Part shown: positions 50,316 through 57,796 of the stretch, piece by piece
Numbering within the stretch: the first letter of the stretch is position 1
Layout: each line of letters begins with the position of its first letter
Assembly: GCF_003752025.1 (NCBI RefSeq)
Contig: NZ_RJKR01000008.1
Coordinates: 234,123 to 298,122, forward strand
Direction: 5' to 3'
DNA length: 64,000 nt
Origin: Curtobacterium sp. PhB115
GTDB taxonomy: Bacteria; Actinomycetota; Actinomycetes; Actinomycetales; Microbacteriaceae
Program-made: the position numbers and the translations under genes
The notes under the pieces: generated by a model
The model's database searches: none
Told to the model about the DNA's origin: nothing
The model's input: only the letters and a program-made list of their open reading frames with translations

Positions 50316-51146
50316 ATGACGATCGACCTGCCCCGTACCGCGCTGCTCGGCGTCGGCTCCATGTCCGGCTCGGTCCTCGACGGCCTGCTCGCCGCCGGAC
50401 TCGACCCCAGGACGGTGACCCTGACCACGAAGTCCGAGCAGTCCGCCGCCGCCCACCGGGAGCGCGGACTCGACGCCACCGCGAGCGACACCGACCCGGA
50501 CGCGAACCGTGATGCCGTCCGTGGCGCAGCCCTCGTCGTGGTCGGCGTGAAGCCGTACATGATCGCGGACCTGCTCGACGAGGTCGCGGCGGACCTCGAA
50601 CCGGGAGCGGTCCTGGTCAGCGTCGCGGTCGGCACCACCACCGCGAGCATGGAGGCGAAGGTGCCCGATGGCGTCCGCGTCGTCCGGGCGCTCCCGAACA
50701 CCCCGATCGGCGTGGGGCACGGCGTCACCGGCATCAGCGCCGGGAGATCGGCCGACGCCGAGGCCGTCGCGCTCGCGTCGTCGGTGTTCACGGCGTCGGG
50801 ACAGGTCATCGAGGTGCCGGAGGCGCAGCTCGACGCGCTGTCGGCGGTCTCCGGCTCCGGCCCCGCCTACGTCTTCCTGCTCGTCGAGCAGTGGCAGCAG
50901 GCGGCCGAGGCGCTCGGCTTCACGCCCGAGCAGGCGGCTGTGATGGTGCAGGGGACGGTGCGCGGCGCCGTCGAACTCCTGGAGCGGTCCGACCGGTCGC
51001 CGGCCGAGCTCCGGCGTGCGGTCACGAGCCCGAAGGGCACCACCGAGCGTGCTGTGGCGGTGCTGCAGGACGCTGATCTGTCCGACACGTTCCTCCGCGC
51101 GTCGCGCGCCGCGATCGCGCGGGCCGAGGAGATCGCCGCGTCGTAG
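50316..51146 (+). CDS. proC: Pyrroline-5-carboxylate reductase
   Basis: A 276-residue NAD(P)H enzyme catalysing the last step of proline synthesis. ALLGVGSMSGSVLDGLL is the Rossmann start; VRALPNTPIGVGHGVTGI and VSGSGPAYVFLLVEQWQQ with LRRAVTSPKGTTERAV are the signature regions. TAGGGT (50303-50308) ends 7 bases before ATG: leaderless. A strong hairpin follows. Confidence 0.95.
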   Translation: MTIDLPRTALLGVGSMSGSVLDGLLAAGLDPRTVTLTTKSEQSAAAHRERGLDATASDTDPDANRDAVRGAALVVVGVKPYMIADLLDEVAADLEPGAVLVSVAVGTTTASMEAKVPDGVRVVRALPNTPIGVGHGVTGISAGRSADAEAVALASSVFTASGQVIEVPEAQLDALSAVSGSGPAYVFLLVEQWQQAAEALGFTPEQAAVMVQGTVRGAVELLERSDRSPAELRRAVTSPKGTTERAVAVLQDADLSDTFLRASRAAIARAEEIAAS

Positions 51147-51173
51147 ACGCACACCGCGTCGTGGGCGCAGCCA

Positions 51174-51225
51174 CAGACGGACGGGAGGCCCGTGGCGGCG
51201 TCGCCACGGGCCTCCCGTCCGTCTG
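51174..51225. terminator. Terminator with 24-base perfect arms after proC
   Basis: Arms 51174-51197 and 51202-51225 are exact complements around GCGT, starting CAGACGGACGGGAGGCCCG. It lies between convergent proC and the KtrA-like gene. Twenty-one bases of its right arm (51203-51223) recur inside resB at 61882-61902. Confidence 0.9.
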
Positions 51226-51232
51226 GTGGTCC

Positions 51233-51928
51233 TCACTCGAACGCGGCGAAGCGCTCCAGGTCCGTCTCCGAACCGGAGACGATGATGACGTCGTCCTCGC
51301 CGATGATGCTCTCCGGGGTCGCCGGCACGAACGGGCTGCCCGGGGGCTTGATGCCGAGCACGGTCAGGCCGAAGCGCGTGCGGATGACGGTCGTGGCGAG
51401 GTCCTTGCCGCGCACGGCCCGCGGCGGGAACATCTTCACCACCGCGAAGTCGTCGTCGAACTCGATGAAGTCGAGCATGCGACCGGACACCAGGTGTGCG
51501 GTGCGCTCGCCGGCCTCACGCTCCGGGTAGACGACGTGGTTCGCGCCGATCCGCGACAGGATCGTGCCGTGCGAGCGACTGATCGCCTTCGCCCAGATCT
51601 GCGGGATCCCGAGGTCGACGAGGTTCGCGGTGATGAGGACGCTCGACTCGAGGTCGCTTCCGGTGCCGACGACGGCGATCGGGAAGTCCTGCGCGCCGAT
51701 CTGCCGGAGGGCGTCGATGTCGGTCGCGTCGGCCTGCACGGCGTGGGTCACCCGGTCGGACCACTTCTGCACCAGGCCGGCGTCGGTGTCCACCACGAGG
51801 ACCTCGCGGTCCTGCCGTTCGAGCTGCCCGGCGGTGGCGGCGCCGAAGCGGCCGAGCCCGATGACGAGCACGGGTGCGTCGTGACTGATGGCACCGTGCT
51901 GGTGCGACGAGCGGGTTCGGTCAGCCAA
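51233..51928 (-). CDS. TrkA/KtrA-type potassium channel regulatory subunit
   Basis: A 231-residue RCK protein: an N-terminal NAD/ATP-binding Rossmann fold (VLVIGLGRFGAATAGQL) and a C-terminal TrkA-C domain (FGLTVLGIKPPGSPFVPATP). A single RCK unit is the KtrA/CglK type rather than the duplicated E. coli TrkA. The start is TTG 51928, inside the end of the channel gene (8-base overlap), so translation is coupled. It should gate the adjacent membrane subunit. Confidence 0.9.
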   Translation of the reverse strand: MADRTRSSHQHGAISHDAPVLVIGLGRFGAATAGQLERQDREVLVVDTDAGLVQKWSDRVTHAVQADATDIDALRQIGAQDFPIAVVGTGSDLESSVLITANLVDLGIPQIWAKAISRSHGTILSRIGANHVVYPEREAGERTAHLVSGRMLDFIEFDDDFAVVKMFPPRAVRGKDLATTVIRTRFGLTVLGIKPPGSPFVPATPESIIGEDDVIIVSGSETDLERFAAFE

Positions 51929-53363
51929 CGATCGGCCTCTCCTCGGGACGGCGGAACAGTTGCCGGCTCTGACTCGCGGCCAGGGCTGCGGCGATGGTCA
52001 CTGTACCGACCCGGCCGAGGAACATGGTGGCCGCCAGGACGTACTTGCCGGACTCCGGCAGGTTCCCGGACACCCCGGACGACAACCCGCACGTCGCGAA
52101 CGCGGAGATGACCTCGAACAGGACCCGGTCGAGCGACTCGTGCGTGATCTGCAGGAGCACCACCGTGGCGACCGCGACGATCGTGGCGCCCCACAGCACG
52201 ACCGCGACCGCGACCCGCAGCACGTCGCTCGGGATCCGGCGACCGAACGCCTCCATGCTCCGGCGACCGCGGGCCTCGGCGACCGCGGCGAGGAAGAGCA
52301 CCGCGAGGGTCGTGACCTTGATGCCGCCGGCGGTCGAGGCGGAGCCGCCGCCGATGAACATCAGCATGTCCGTGACGAGGAGACTCGAGCCGTTCAGCTG
52401 GTCGAAGTCGACGAGTGAGAAGCCGCCCGAACGGGTCATTGTCGACAGGAACAGTGCCTGGAACGCCGTGCGTCCGGCGCCCTCCTCGCCGAAGGTGGTG
52501 GGGTTCGACGCTTCGAGGGCGATGTAGACGATGGCGCCGCCGACGAGCAGGACCGCGCTCGTCGCGAGGGTGAGCTTGACGTGGATCGGCCAGCGGCGCG
52601 GCGTCCGGAGCTGCTTCGTGAGCGCACGGATCACCGGGAAGCCGATCGACCCGGCGACGACGCCGACCATCAGCAGTGACAGGAACCAGTAGTCGTGGGC
52701 GAACGGGGTGAGGCCGTCGGCGTTCGGCGCGAAGCCGGTGTTCGTGAAGGCCATCGCGGCGTAGTAGAAGGAGTCGCCGACCGCGGTCCAGAACGGGATC
52801 CCGGCGATCAGCACCGAGGGCAGCAGCAGCAGGCCGAGGGCGATCTCGATCGTCAGCGTGCTCACCGCGACCGTCGCCAGCAGGGTGCCGACCTCGCCGA
52901 GGCGGACCGCCTGGCCCTCGGGCACGGCGCCGTGGTGGGTCCGGAGCGGGTTCGAGTCGCCTGCCGCCATGAGCTTGGCGCGGAGCCCGAGCTTCCTGGT
53001 CACGAACAGCCCGAGGATCGACGCGAAGGTCAGGACCCCGACGGCGCCGATCTGGGTGCCGATCACGACCAGGACCTTGCCGAACACCGACCAGTGCGTG
53101 GCCATGTCGACGGTGGAGAGGCCCGTGACGCACACCACCGAGGCAGCGGTGAACAGGGCGTCCGCGAAGTCGGTCCCGGCGCGGTCCGCCGCAGCCCAGG
53201 GCGTCATGAAGAGCACCGTGAAAAGGAAGATCAGCGCGATGAACACCAGGATCGCCAAGCGCGACGGTGACGAGCGGAGCACGGTGGCCACGCGTCCGAA
53301 CCGCGTGGTCCGTCTCCGGGTGCCGCCCACCCGCAGTGGGACCGGCTCCGTGCGGTCGAGCAT
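51921..53363 (-). CDS. TrkH/KtrB-type potassium uptake membrane subunit
   Basis: A 480-residue channel-like subunit with four repeated pore motifs; filter-region glycines occur in VVCVTGLSTVD, FTNTGFAPN, RSGGFSLVDF and CGLSSGVSGN. ATG 53363 follows GGAGGCATACG; the ATG-like start at 53402 adds 13 residues. It transports K+ (or Na+/K+) driven by membrane potential, with the KtrA-like partner encoded next. Confidence 0.92.
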   Translation of the reverse strand: MLDRTEPVPLRVGGTRRRTTRFGRVATVLRSSPSRLAILVFIALIFLFTVLFMTPWAAADRAGTDFADALFTAASVVCVTGLSTVDMATHWSVFGKVLVVIGTQIGAVGVLTFASILGLFVTRKLGLRAKLMAAGDSNPLRTHHGAVPEGQAVRLGEVGTLLATVAVSTLTIEIALGLLLLPSVLIAGIPFWTAVGDSFYYAAMAFTNTGFAPNADGLTPFAHDYWFLSLLMVGVVAGSIGFPVIRALTKQLRTPRRWPIHVKLTLATSAVLLVGGAIVYIALEASNPTTFGEEGAGRTAFQALFLSTMTRSGGFSLVDFDQLNGSSLLVTDMLMFIGGGSASTAGGIKVTTLAVLFLAAVAEARGRRSMEAFGRRIPSDVLRVAVAVVLWGATIVAVATVVLLQITHESLDRVLFEVISAFATCGLSSGVSGNLPESGKYVLAATMFLGRVGTVTIAAALAASQSRQLFRRPEERPIVG

Positions 53364-53437
53364 CGTATGCCTCCGGGGACATGGGCGAGGACGGTTCGTC
53401 ATGGTACATCCGTGGTGGCCCGGCTAGCCTTGCCCCC

Positions 53438-53953
53438 ATGGCCGACATCTTCTCCGTCGTGGCGGACCCGACCCGGCGAGAACTGCTCGGGGCGCTGCTC
53501 GCCGCGTACGGGTCGGACGTGACCGGCGGGGAACTCAGCGTCGGCCAGCTCGTCGAACGGCTCGGCGTCAGCCAGCCCACGGTGTCGAAGCACCTGCGCG
53601 TGCTGCGGGACATCGGGCTCGTCACGAGTCGCGAGGAAGGGCAGCACCGCTACTACCGGCTCGACCCGGAGCCACTGGTGCACCTGGAGGACTGGGTCCT
53701 GCCGTTCACCGGCGCGGTCGACGCGGACGGCACGCCGGCCACCACGGCGTGGACGCCAGACGGCCAGCCGGTGTCGATCCGACGCAACGGCGTGGCCGGC
53801 AAGGCCACGGTCGAGGTCGGCACCGAACTCGGACGCGTGATGGCCGAGGCGTCGTACCGTGCCACCGCCGCGATCTCCGGCGCGCAGCAGGGCTGGGAGC
53901 GGGTCGTCGACCGCAGCCGCAAGCGCTTCACCCGCCGGGGCGACGAGGACTGA
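53438..53953 (+). CDS. ArsR-family winged-helix regulator
   Basis: A 171-residue protein with an N-terminal ArsR HTH (VVADPTRRELLGALLAA, LSVGQLVERLGVSQPTVSKHLRVLRD) and a longer C-terminal region that includes QGWERVVDRSRKRFTRR. No metal-binding cysteine pair is visible, so it is probably not a classical metal sensor. Leaderless: TAGCCT (53425-53430) ends 7 bases before ATG. Divergent from the potassium system; targets unknown. Confidence 0.88.
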   Translation: MADIFSVVADPTRRELLGALLAAYGSDVTGGELSVGQLVERLGVSQPTVSKHLRVLRDIGLVTSREEGQHRYYRLDPEPLVHLEDWVLPFTGAVDADGTPATTAWTPDGQPVSIRRNGVAGKATVEVGTELGRVMAEASYRATAAISGAQQGWERVVDRSRKRFTRRGDED

Positions 53954-54019
53954 ACCGTGCCCCGCGGTGGCGGTCGGGTCGGCCGGAACTGCACCTGGAC
54001 ACCGGGTCCCACGCGCCTC

Positions 54020-54047
54020 TACAGTTACCAGTGACCACACAGGTCAC
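54020..54047 (+). promoter_or_regulatory. Promoter and dyad of the small HTH gene
   Basis: TACAGT (54020-54025) is a likely -10, and GTGACC-ACACA-GGTCAC (54031-54047), exact 6-base arms, starts 5 bases after it at the presumed transcription start. It may be an autoregulatory site. Confidence 0.5.
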
Positions 54048-54090
54048 ACCAACCCGTGCGCCCCGGCGCACGAGTCCCCGAAGGCGGATC

Positions 54091-54285
54091 ATGACCGGCA
54101 GTTTCGACGACGTGCGCTTCCTCACCGTCGCTGAGGTCGCCGAGATGATGCGCGTCTCGAAGATGACCGTGTACCGCATGGTGCACGCCGGTGAGCTCCC
54201 CGCCATCCGGTTCGGTCGATCGTTCCGCGTCCCGGAATCGGCTGTCGCCGACGTGCTGCGCGGTGGCGTGGCGGACGTCGGCTGA
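54091..54285 (+). CDS. Small excisionase-type helix-turn-helix protein
   Basis: A 64-residue winged HTH protein of the MerR-like/excisionase (BldC-like) class: LTVAEVAEMMRVSKMTVYRMVHAGELPAIRFGRSFRVPESAV. A conserved actinobacterial neighbour of the bS22 gene. It has no effector domain, so it likely binds DNA constitutively or as filaments, as known for BldC. A longer frame upstream is an artefact. Confidence 0.88.
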   Translation: MTGSFDDVRFLTVAEVAEMMRVSKMTVYRMVHAGELPAIRFGRSFRVPESAVADVLRGGVADVG

Positions 54286-54394
54286 GCGCCCGTTCGACAT
54301 CACAGCGGGCAGCCGGTAGACTCGCCCAGGTTGATTTTCCGCGGTCTCTTCGGCCCGGTGTCCGTACATCAGCATCAGTCCGAGCGAGGTCCAC

Positions 54395-54493
54395 ATGGGT
54401 TCTGTCATCAAGAAGCGTCGCAAGCGCATGGCGAAGAAGAAGCACCGCAAGCTCCTTCGCAAGACGCGTCACCAGCGTCGCAACAAGAAGTAG
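54395..54493 (+). CDS. bS22-type small ribosomal protein (AURKAIP1/COX24 domain)
   Basis: A 32-residue, extremely basic protein: [20 protein letters not shown] followed by [12 protein letters not shown]. It matches the actinobacterial bS22/AURKAIP1-COX24 family found in mycobacterial ribosomes. TAGACT (54317-54322) is the likely promoter -10, leaving a leader of about 65 bases, and GAGCGAGGT precedes the start. A compact terminator follows. Confidence 0.9.
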   Translation: MGSVIKKRRKRMAKKKHRKLLRKTRHQRRNKK

Positions 54494-54533
54494 ATCGAAG
54501 AAGGTCTGCGCGGGTCGGAAGACCTGCACGAGA

Positions 54534-54553
54534 AGCCCCGGTTCGCCGGGGCT
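54534..54553 (+). terminator. Compact terminator after the bS22 gene
   Basis: AGCCCCGG-TTCG-CCGGGGCT followed by TTCGCGTT: a classical short stem with a TTCG tetraloop. Confidence 0.85.
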
Positions 54554-54580
54554 TTCGCGTTCCCGGACTACGCTGGGGGC

Positions 54581-54835
54581 ATGCCCGCCGTGACGTTCCT
54601 GACGAAGCCCGGATGCCACCTCTGCGACGACGCCCGACCCATCGTCGAGCGCGTCGTCGCCGAACACCCCGGGGTCACCCTGCAGGAACGCTCGATCCTC
54701 GACGACGACGCCCTCCGCCAGGAGTACGCGGAGGACATCCCGGTCGTCCTGGTCGACGGGCGCGTCCACAGCAACTGGCACGTCGACGCCGACCGGCTCG
54801 CACGTGCGCTCGAGAAGGCCGAGGCCCGCGCATGA
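54581..54835 (+). CDS. Glutaredoxin-like (DUF836-type) protein
   Basis: An 84-residue thioredoxin-fold protein. FLTKPGCHLCDDARPIVERV holds a Cys12-x-x-Cys15 redox pair. It belongs to the short glutaredoxin-like group common in actinobacteria, which lack glutathione; mycothiol-linked reduction is inferred. Leaderless: TACGCT (54569-54574) ends 6 bases before ATG. Its end overlaps the next gene (ATGA). Confidence 0.88.
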   Translation: MPAVTFLTKPGCHLCDDARPIVERVVAEHPGVTLQERSILDDDALRQEYAEDIPVVLVDGRVHSNWHVDADRLARALEKAEARA

Positions 54836-55125
54836 TCTCCCACGTCGTCTCCTGGACCCTGCGCGAGGACCTCGACCGCGCCGAGTCCATCGCACGGATC
54901 CGTGCACTCCTGACCGGCTTGACCGGCACCATCGGTTCGATCCGGTCCCTCGAGGTCGTCGAGAACGTCGCCTACCCGGGCGAGAACCAGGACGTCGCCG
55001 TCGTCGCGTCGTTCGACGACCTCGCCGGGCTCGACGAGTACCAGGTGCACCCCGAGCACCAGGCCGCCGCGGCCGAGATCCGTGGGCTGGTCACGGGGCG
55101 GGCTGCCATCGACTGGGAGAGCTGA
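54832..55125 (+). CDS. Dabb (stress-response A/B barrel) domain protein
   Basis: A 97-residue dimeric alpha+beta barrel protein: MISHVVSWTLREDLDRAESI at the start and YQVHPEHQAAAAEIRGLV near the end are the Dabb family marks. Translationally coupled to the glutaredoxin-like gene. Function of bacterial Dabb proteins is mostly unknown. Confidence 0.88.
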   Translation: MISHVVSWTLREDLDRAESIARIRALLTGLTGTIGSIRSLEVVENVAYPGENQDVAVVASFDDLAGLDEYQVHPEHQAAAAEIRGLVTGRAAIDWES

Positions 55126-55183
55126 GCCGGGCCTCCCGTCCCGCCCCCCGGCGCTGCGTGCGCTACGTGCGCTGCGGCGCTTC

Positions 55184-55289
55184 GTGAGCAGAAATGGTCG
55201 CCTCCCGCATCGGGAGGCGACCATTTCTGCTCACCATGTGCGCTCGCGCGGGCCCCGCGCGACGTGCGCTCGCGCGGGCGCCGCGCGAC
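55184..55289. repeat. Palindrome plus tandem direct repeat element, copy B
   Basis: Exact 24-base arms (55184-55207, 55211-55234) around CAT. The outer part, GTGAGCAGAAATGGTCG, is shared with copy A at 39982; the inner part is GCCTCCCG. Four bases later come two adjacent 26-base direct repeats (55238-55263, 55264-55289; one mismatch) starting GTGCGCTCGCGCGGGC. It lies between the Dabb gene and the convergent AspRS gene. Confidence 0.9.
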
Positions 55290-55293
55290 GTGA

Positions 55294-56634
55294 CTACGGC
55301 GTGAGGCGCGTCGGGCCGCGGAAGAGGTACGTGACCTCGCGGATGGACGGCTCGCCGAGCATGAGCATCAGCACGCGCGCGAGGCCCATGCCGAACCCAC
55401 CGTGCGGCGGGACGCCGTAGCGGAAGAAGTCGAGGTACCAGCCGAGCTCGGCCGGGTCCAGGCCCTTCTCGACGGCCTGCGCCTCGAGCACGTCGACGCG
55501 GTGCTCACGCTGGGCACCCGTCGAGATCTCGGCGCCGTTGAAGATGAGGTCGTAGCTGTTCGTGAGCGACGGGTCGCCCGGCTTCCGCATGTGGTAGTAC
55601 GGCCGGATCGAGGCGTCGTACTCGGTGACGAACACGAACTCCGAGCCGTGCGTCTCCTTTGCCCAGGCGGCGACACGGCGCTCGCCCTCGGGGTCGAGGT
55701 CGCCGTCGGCTCGGACCACGTCGTAGCCGCTGTCCGCCACGATCTTGCGGGCGTCGGCCAGGGTCACGCGGGGGAACGGCGTCGCGGGGACCTGCAGCTC
55801 GAAGCCGAAGACTTCCTCGATGTCCTTGCCGTACTTCTCCTTGACCGCGGTGATGCCGGCGACCAGGACCTCTTCGTGCATCGCCATGACGTCCTCGTGG
55901 GACTCGACCCACGAGAACTCGGCGTCGATGCTGGTGAACTCGGTCGCGTGGCGGCTCGTGAACGACGGGTCGGCGCGGAACGCGTCGGCGATCTCGAACA
56001 CTGCGCCGAAGCCGGCCGGCTGCGCCATCTGCTTGAAGTTCTGCGGCGACTGCGCCAGGTAGGCGGTCGTCTCGAAGTACTCGAGCTGGAAGAGCTCGGC
56101 ACGGGACTCCGACGCCGAGGCCATCAGCTTCGGCGTGTGGATCTCGATGTAGTCGCGGTCCACCCAGTAGGTGCGGAACGCGTGCTCGAGCGTCGTCTGG
56201 ATGCGGAAGATCAGGTTCTGCTTGCGGTTGCGCAGGTCGAGGAAGCGCCAGTCGAGACGCTTGTCCAGCGACGAGTCGTCGGCGATCGGCGTCTCCGGGA
56301 TCGCGGCGCTCACGACCTGGAGCGAGCCGACCTTGACCTCGAGGCCGCCGAGCTTGACGCGCTCGTCGTGCTTCAGGGTGCCGGTGGCGTGGATGAAGGT
56401 GCCGTGGGCGAGGCCCGAGATCTCGGTGGTGGTGGCGAGCGCGGCCTGGGCGGCGTCGTCACCGTCCTCGGCCTCGCGCGTGGCGGGGTTCACGAGCTGG
56501 ACGGCGCCGGTCTCGTCGCGGAGGACGACGAACTGCACCTTCTTCTGGTCTCGGACGGTCTCGACCCATCCGGCCACGGAGACGGGGCCGTCGGGGAGGG
56601 CAGCGAGGTCGGCGATGCGGGTGCGTTCGATCAC
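55294..56634 (-). CDS. aspS: Aspartyl-tRNA synthetase, archaeal/non-discriminating type
   Basis: A 446-residue class IIb synthetase. An N-terminal OB fold (VAGWVETVRDQKKVQFVVLRD) is followed directly by the catalytic core (HTPKLMASASESRAELF, FEIADAFRADPS, and motif 3 GFGMGLARVLMLML). It lacks the GAD insertion of the usual bacterial AspRS of about 590 residues, so it belongs to the archaeal/eukaryal-like group, many of which also charge tRNA-Asn and work with GatCAB. Start GTG 56634 (VIERTRIADL) is the best fit. Whether a second AspRS exists lies outside the window. Confidence 0.9.
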   Translation of the reverse strand: MIERTRIADLAALPDGPVSVAGWVETVRDQKKVQFVVLRDETGAVQLVNPATREAEDGDDAAQAALATTTEISGLAHGTFIHATGTLKHDERVKLGGLEVKVGSLQVVSAAIPETPIADDSSLDKRLDWRFLDLRNRKQNLIFRIQTTLEHAFRTYWVDRDYIEIHTPKLMASASESRAELFQLEYFETTAYLAQSPQNFKQMAQPAGFGAVFEIADAFRADPSFTSRHATEFTSIDAEFSWVESHEDVMAMHEEVLVAGITAVKEKYGKDIEEVFGFELQVPATPFPRVTLADARKIVADSGYDVVRADGDLDPEGERRVAAWAKETHGSEFVFVTEYDASIRPYYHMRKPGDPSLTNSYDLIFNGAEISTGAQREHRVDVLEAQAVEKGLDPAELGWYLDFFRYGVPPHGGFGMGLARVLMLMLGEPSIREVTYLFRGPTRLTP

Positions 56635-56829
56635 GGTGGTCGAGTCTAACCGTCTGCGTCCCGGCGCGTTGGTCGGCGGGTTCCGCGCGCGGTCCGGCGC
56701 CCCGGTCGGTCCTCCACAGGTCGGCTCGCGTCCGGCGTCGTCCACAGGTCTGACGGGAGGCCCGTGGTGCTTCCGCAGGATCCGTAGCGTTCTCGACGTG
56801 GCCAGGTCGTGAGACGAGAGGGGGTCCCA

Positions 56830-57183
56830 GTGACGGGTGGGACGGAGGGGCTCGCGGCCTGGCCGCCCGCGGCGATCGCGATCGTCGTGGGCGCGTTGCT
56901 GACGCTCGTCGGCACGGGGACCGCGACGATCTGGTCGCTTGTCCGGTGGCGTCGCGACCAACGATCGGCCGAGCGGGCGCACGTGTGGCAACAGGCCGTC
57001 TGGATGGCGGAGATGGTCGCATCGGACGATGTGGGCAAGAGCGAGATCGGCCGGATGGTCGCACGGGCGATGTACGACATGCAGATTGATGGACGGATCG
57101 ACGATCCGGGTGCGATCGTGCTCGTGAGGACGCTCGGCAAGGAGGAACGTGATGCAACGGATGTTCATGCACATGACGGGTGA
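56830..57183 (+). CDS. Hypothetical single-helix membrane protein
   Basis: A 117-residue protein with one N-terminal membrane helix (AAIAIVVGALLTLVGTGTATIW) and a charged cytoplasmic domain (WRRDQRSAERAHVWQQAVWM). GTG 56830 follows GAGGGGG; GTG 56809 is an in-frame alternative. TAGCGT at 56785-56790 may be the -10. Its end overlaps the next small gene, so they are probably a pair. No family recognised. Confidence 0.6.
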   Translation: MTGGTEGLAAWPPAAIAIVVGALLTLVGTGTATIWSLVRWRRDQRSAERAHVWQQAVWMAEMVASDDVGKSEIGRMVARAMYDMQIDGRIDDPGAIVLVRTLGKEERDATDVHAHDG

Positions 57184-57376
57184 GGAACGCCGGCGTGCTC
57201 AGATCCGGCTCAACCAGGTCATCCTCGATGCCTACCCGAGACGAAAGGCGCGGAAGATCATCGCCATGTTCGAACGGGTCGAAGCGCGCTTGGAGTACAC
57301 CCCGGAAGAAGCGGCCGAAGCGGAACGACGATGGCTTGCTCGCTACGAGCGGTCAGGGGAGCGAGGCGCGGAGTGA
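57152..57376 (+). CDS. Small basic hypothetical protein
   Basis: A 74-residue helical protein (MQRMFMHMTGEERRRAQIRL) rich in Arg and Glu, starting ATG 57152, 6 bases after AAGGAGG and inside the 3' end of the previous gene (32-base overlap). It converges on merR with a 24-base overlap. Function unknown. Confidence 0.6.
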   Translation: MQRMFMHMTGEERRRAQIRLNQVILDAYPRRKARKIIAMFERVEARLEYTPEEAAEAERRWLARYERSGERGAE

Positions 57377-57754
57377 GCCCAGGGTGCCGATGAACTCCTC
57401 GGCCATGCCGGCCCGTTCGACGAGCTTCGCGTGCCGTGCGCGGGCGTCCTCGAGGAACTCGTCCAGTCTCGCGGCCAGGACGGGTTCGTCGTCGGGGTGC
57501 TTCGCGGCCAGCCCGTCGACGACCCGGAGCAGCTCCGCCATCTCGTCGAGGGTGAACCCGAGCGGCTTCATGCGACGGATGACCAGCAGTCGCTCGAGGT
57601 CCTGGGCCGTGTAGACGCGGAACCCGCCGGTGGTGCGACCGCTCGGGACGAGCAGCCCGACCTCGTCGTAGTGGCGGATGGTGCGCAGTGACATCCCCGC
57701 GCGGTCGGCGAGTTCACCGATGTGCATGCTGTCGGGGACGTCGGTGCTGCTCAC
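57353..57754 (-). CDS. MerR-family regulator
   Basis: A 133-residue regulator: MHIGELADRAGMSLRTIRHYDEVGLL is the MerR HTH and wing, followed by a coiled-coil dimer helix and short effector tail. GTG 57754 is chosen because minus-strand TAGAGT ends 8 bases before it, mirroring the divergent sulP gene; MHIGEL at 57727 is a shorter alternative. It likely controls itself and sulP through the palindrome between them. No conserved metal cysteines are seen, so the signal is unknown. Confidence 0.88.
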   Translation of the reverse strand: MSSTDVPDSMHIGELADRAGMSLRTIRHYDEVGLLVPSGRTTGGFRVYTAQDLERLLVIRRMKPLGFTLDEMAELLRVVDGLAAKHPDDEPVLAARLDEFLEDARARHAKLVERAGMAEEFIGTLGSLRASLP

Positions 57755-57762
57755 GGTGCACG

Positions 57763-57788
57763 ACTCTACCCTCACGTGAGGGTAGAGT
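57763..57788. promoter_or_regulatory. 26-base perfect palindrome carrying both divergent -10 boxes
   Basis: 57763-57788 equals its own reverse complement (centre CAC/GTG; half ACTCTACCCTCAC). Its ends are the two TAGAGT -10 boxes: plus strand 57783-57788 for sulP and minus strand 57763-57768 for merR. Each is followed by 8 bases and then a start codon. A MerR dimer bound here would act on both promoters equally. Confidence 0.85.
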
Positions 57789-57796
57789 TCCGATCG

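Noticed and set aside
1677..53690. Apparent over-use of the 8-mer CCTGGAGG / CCTCCAGG inside and between genes
   Set aside because: I found about nine copies; at roughly 70 percent GC about five are expected on both strands, so the excess is not convincing as a Chi-like or uptake word.
56712..56750. Two TCCACAGGTC words that resemble DnaA boxes
   Set aside because: Only two imperfect matches, no AT-rich unwinding region and no dnaA, dnaN or parAB genes nearby, so no origin is claimed.
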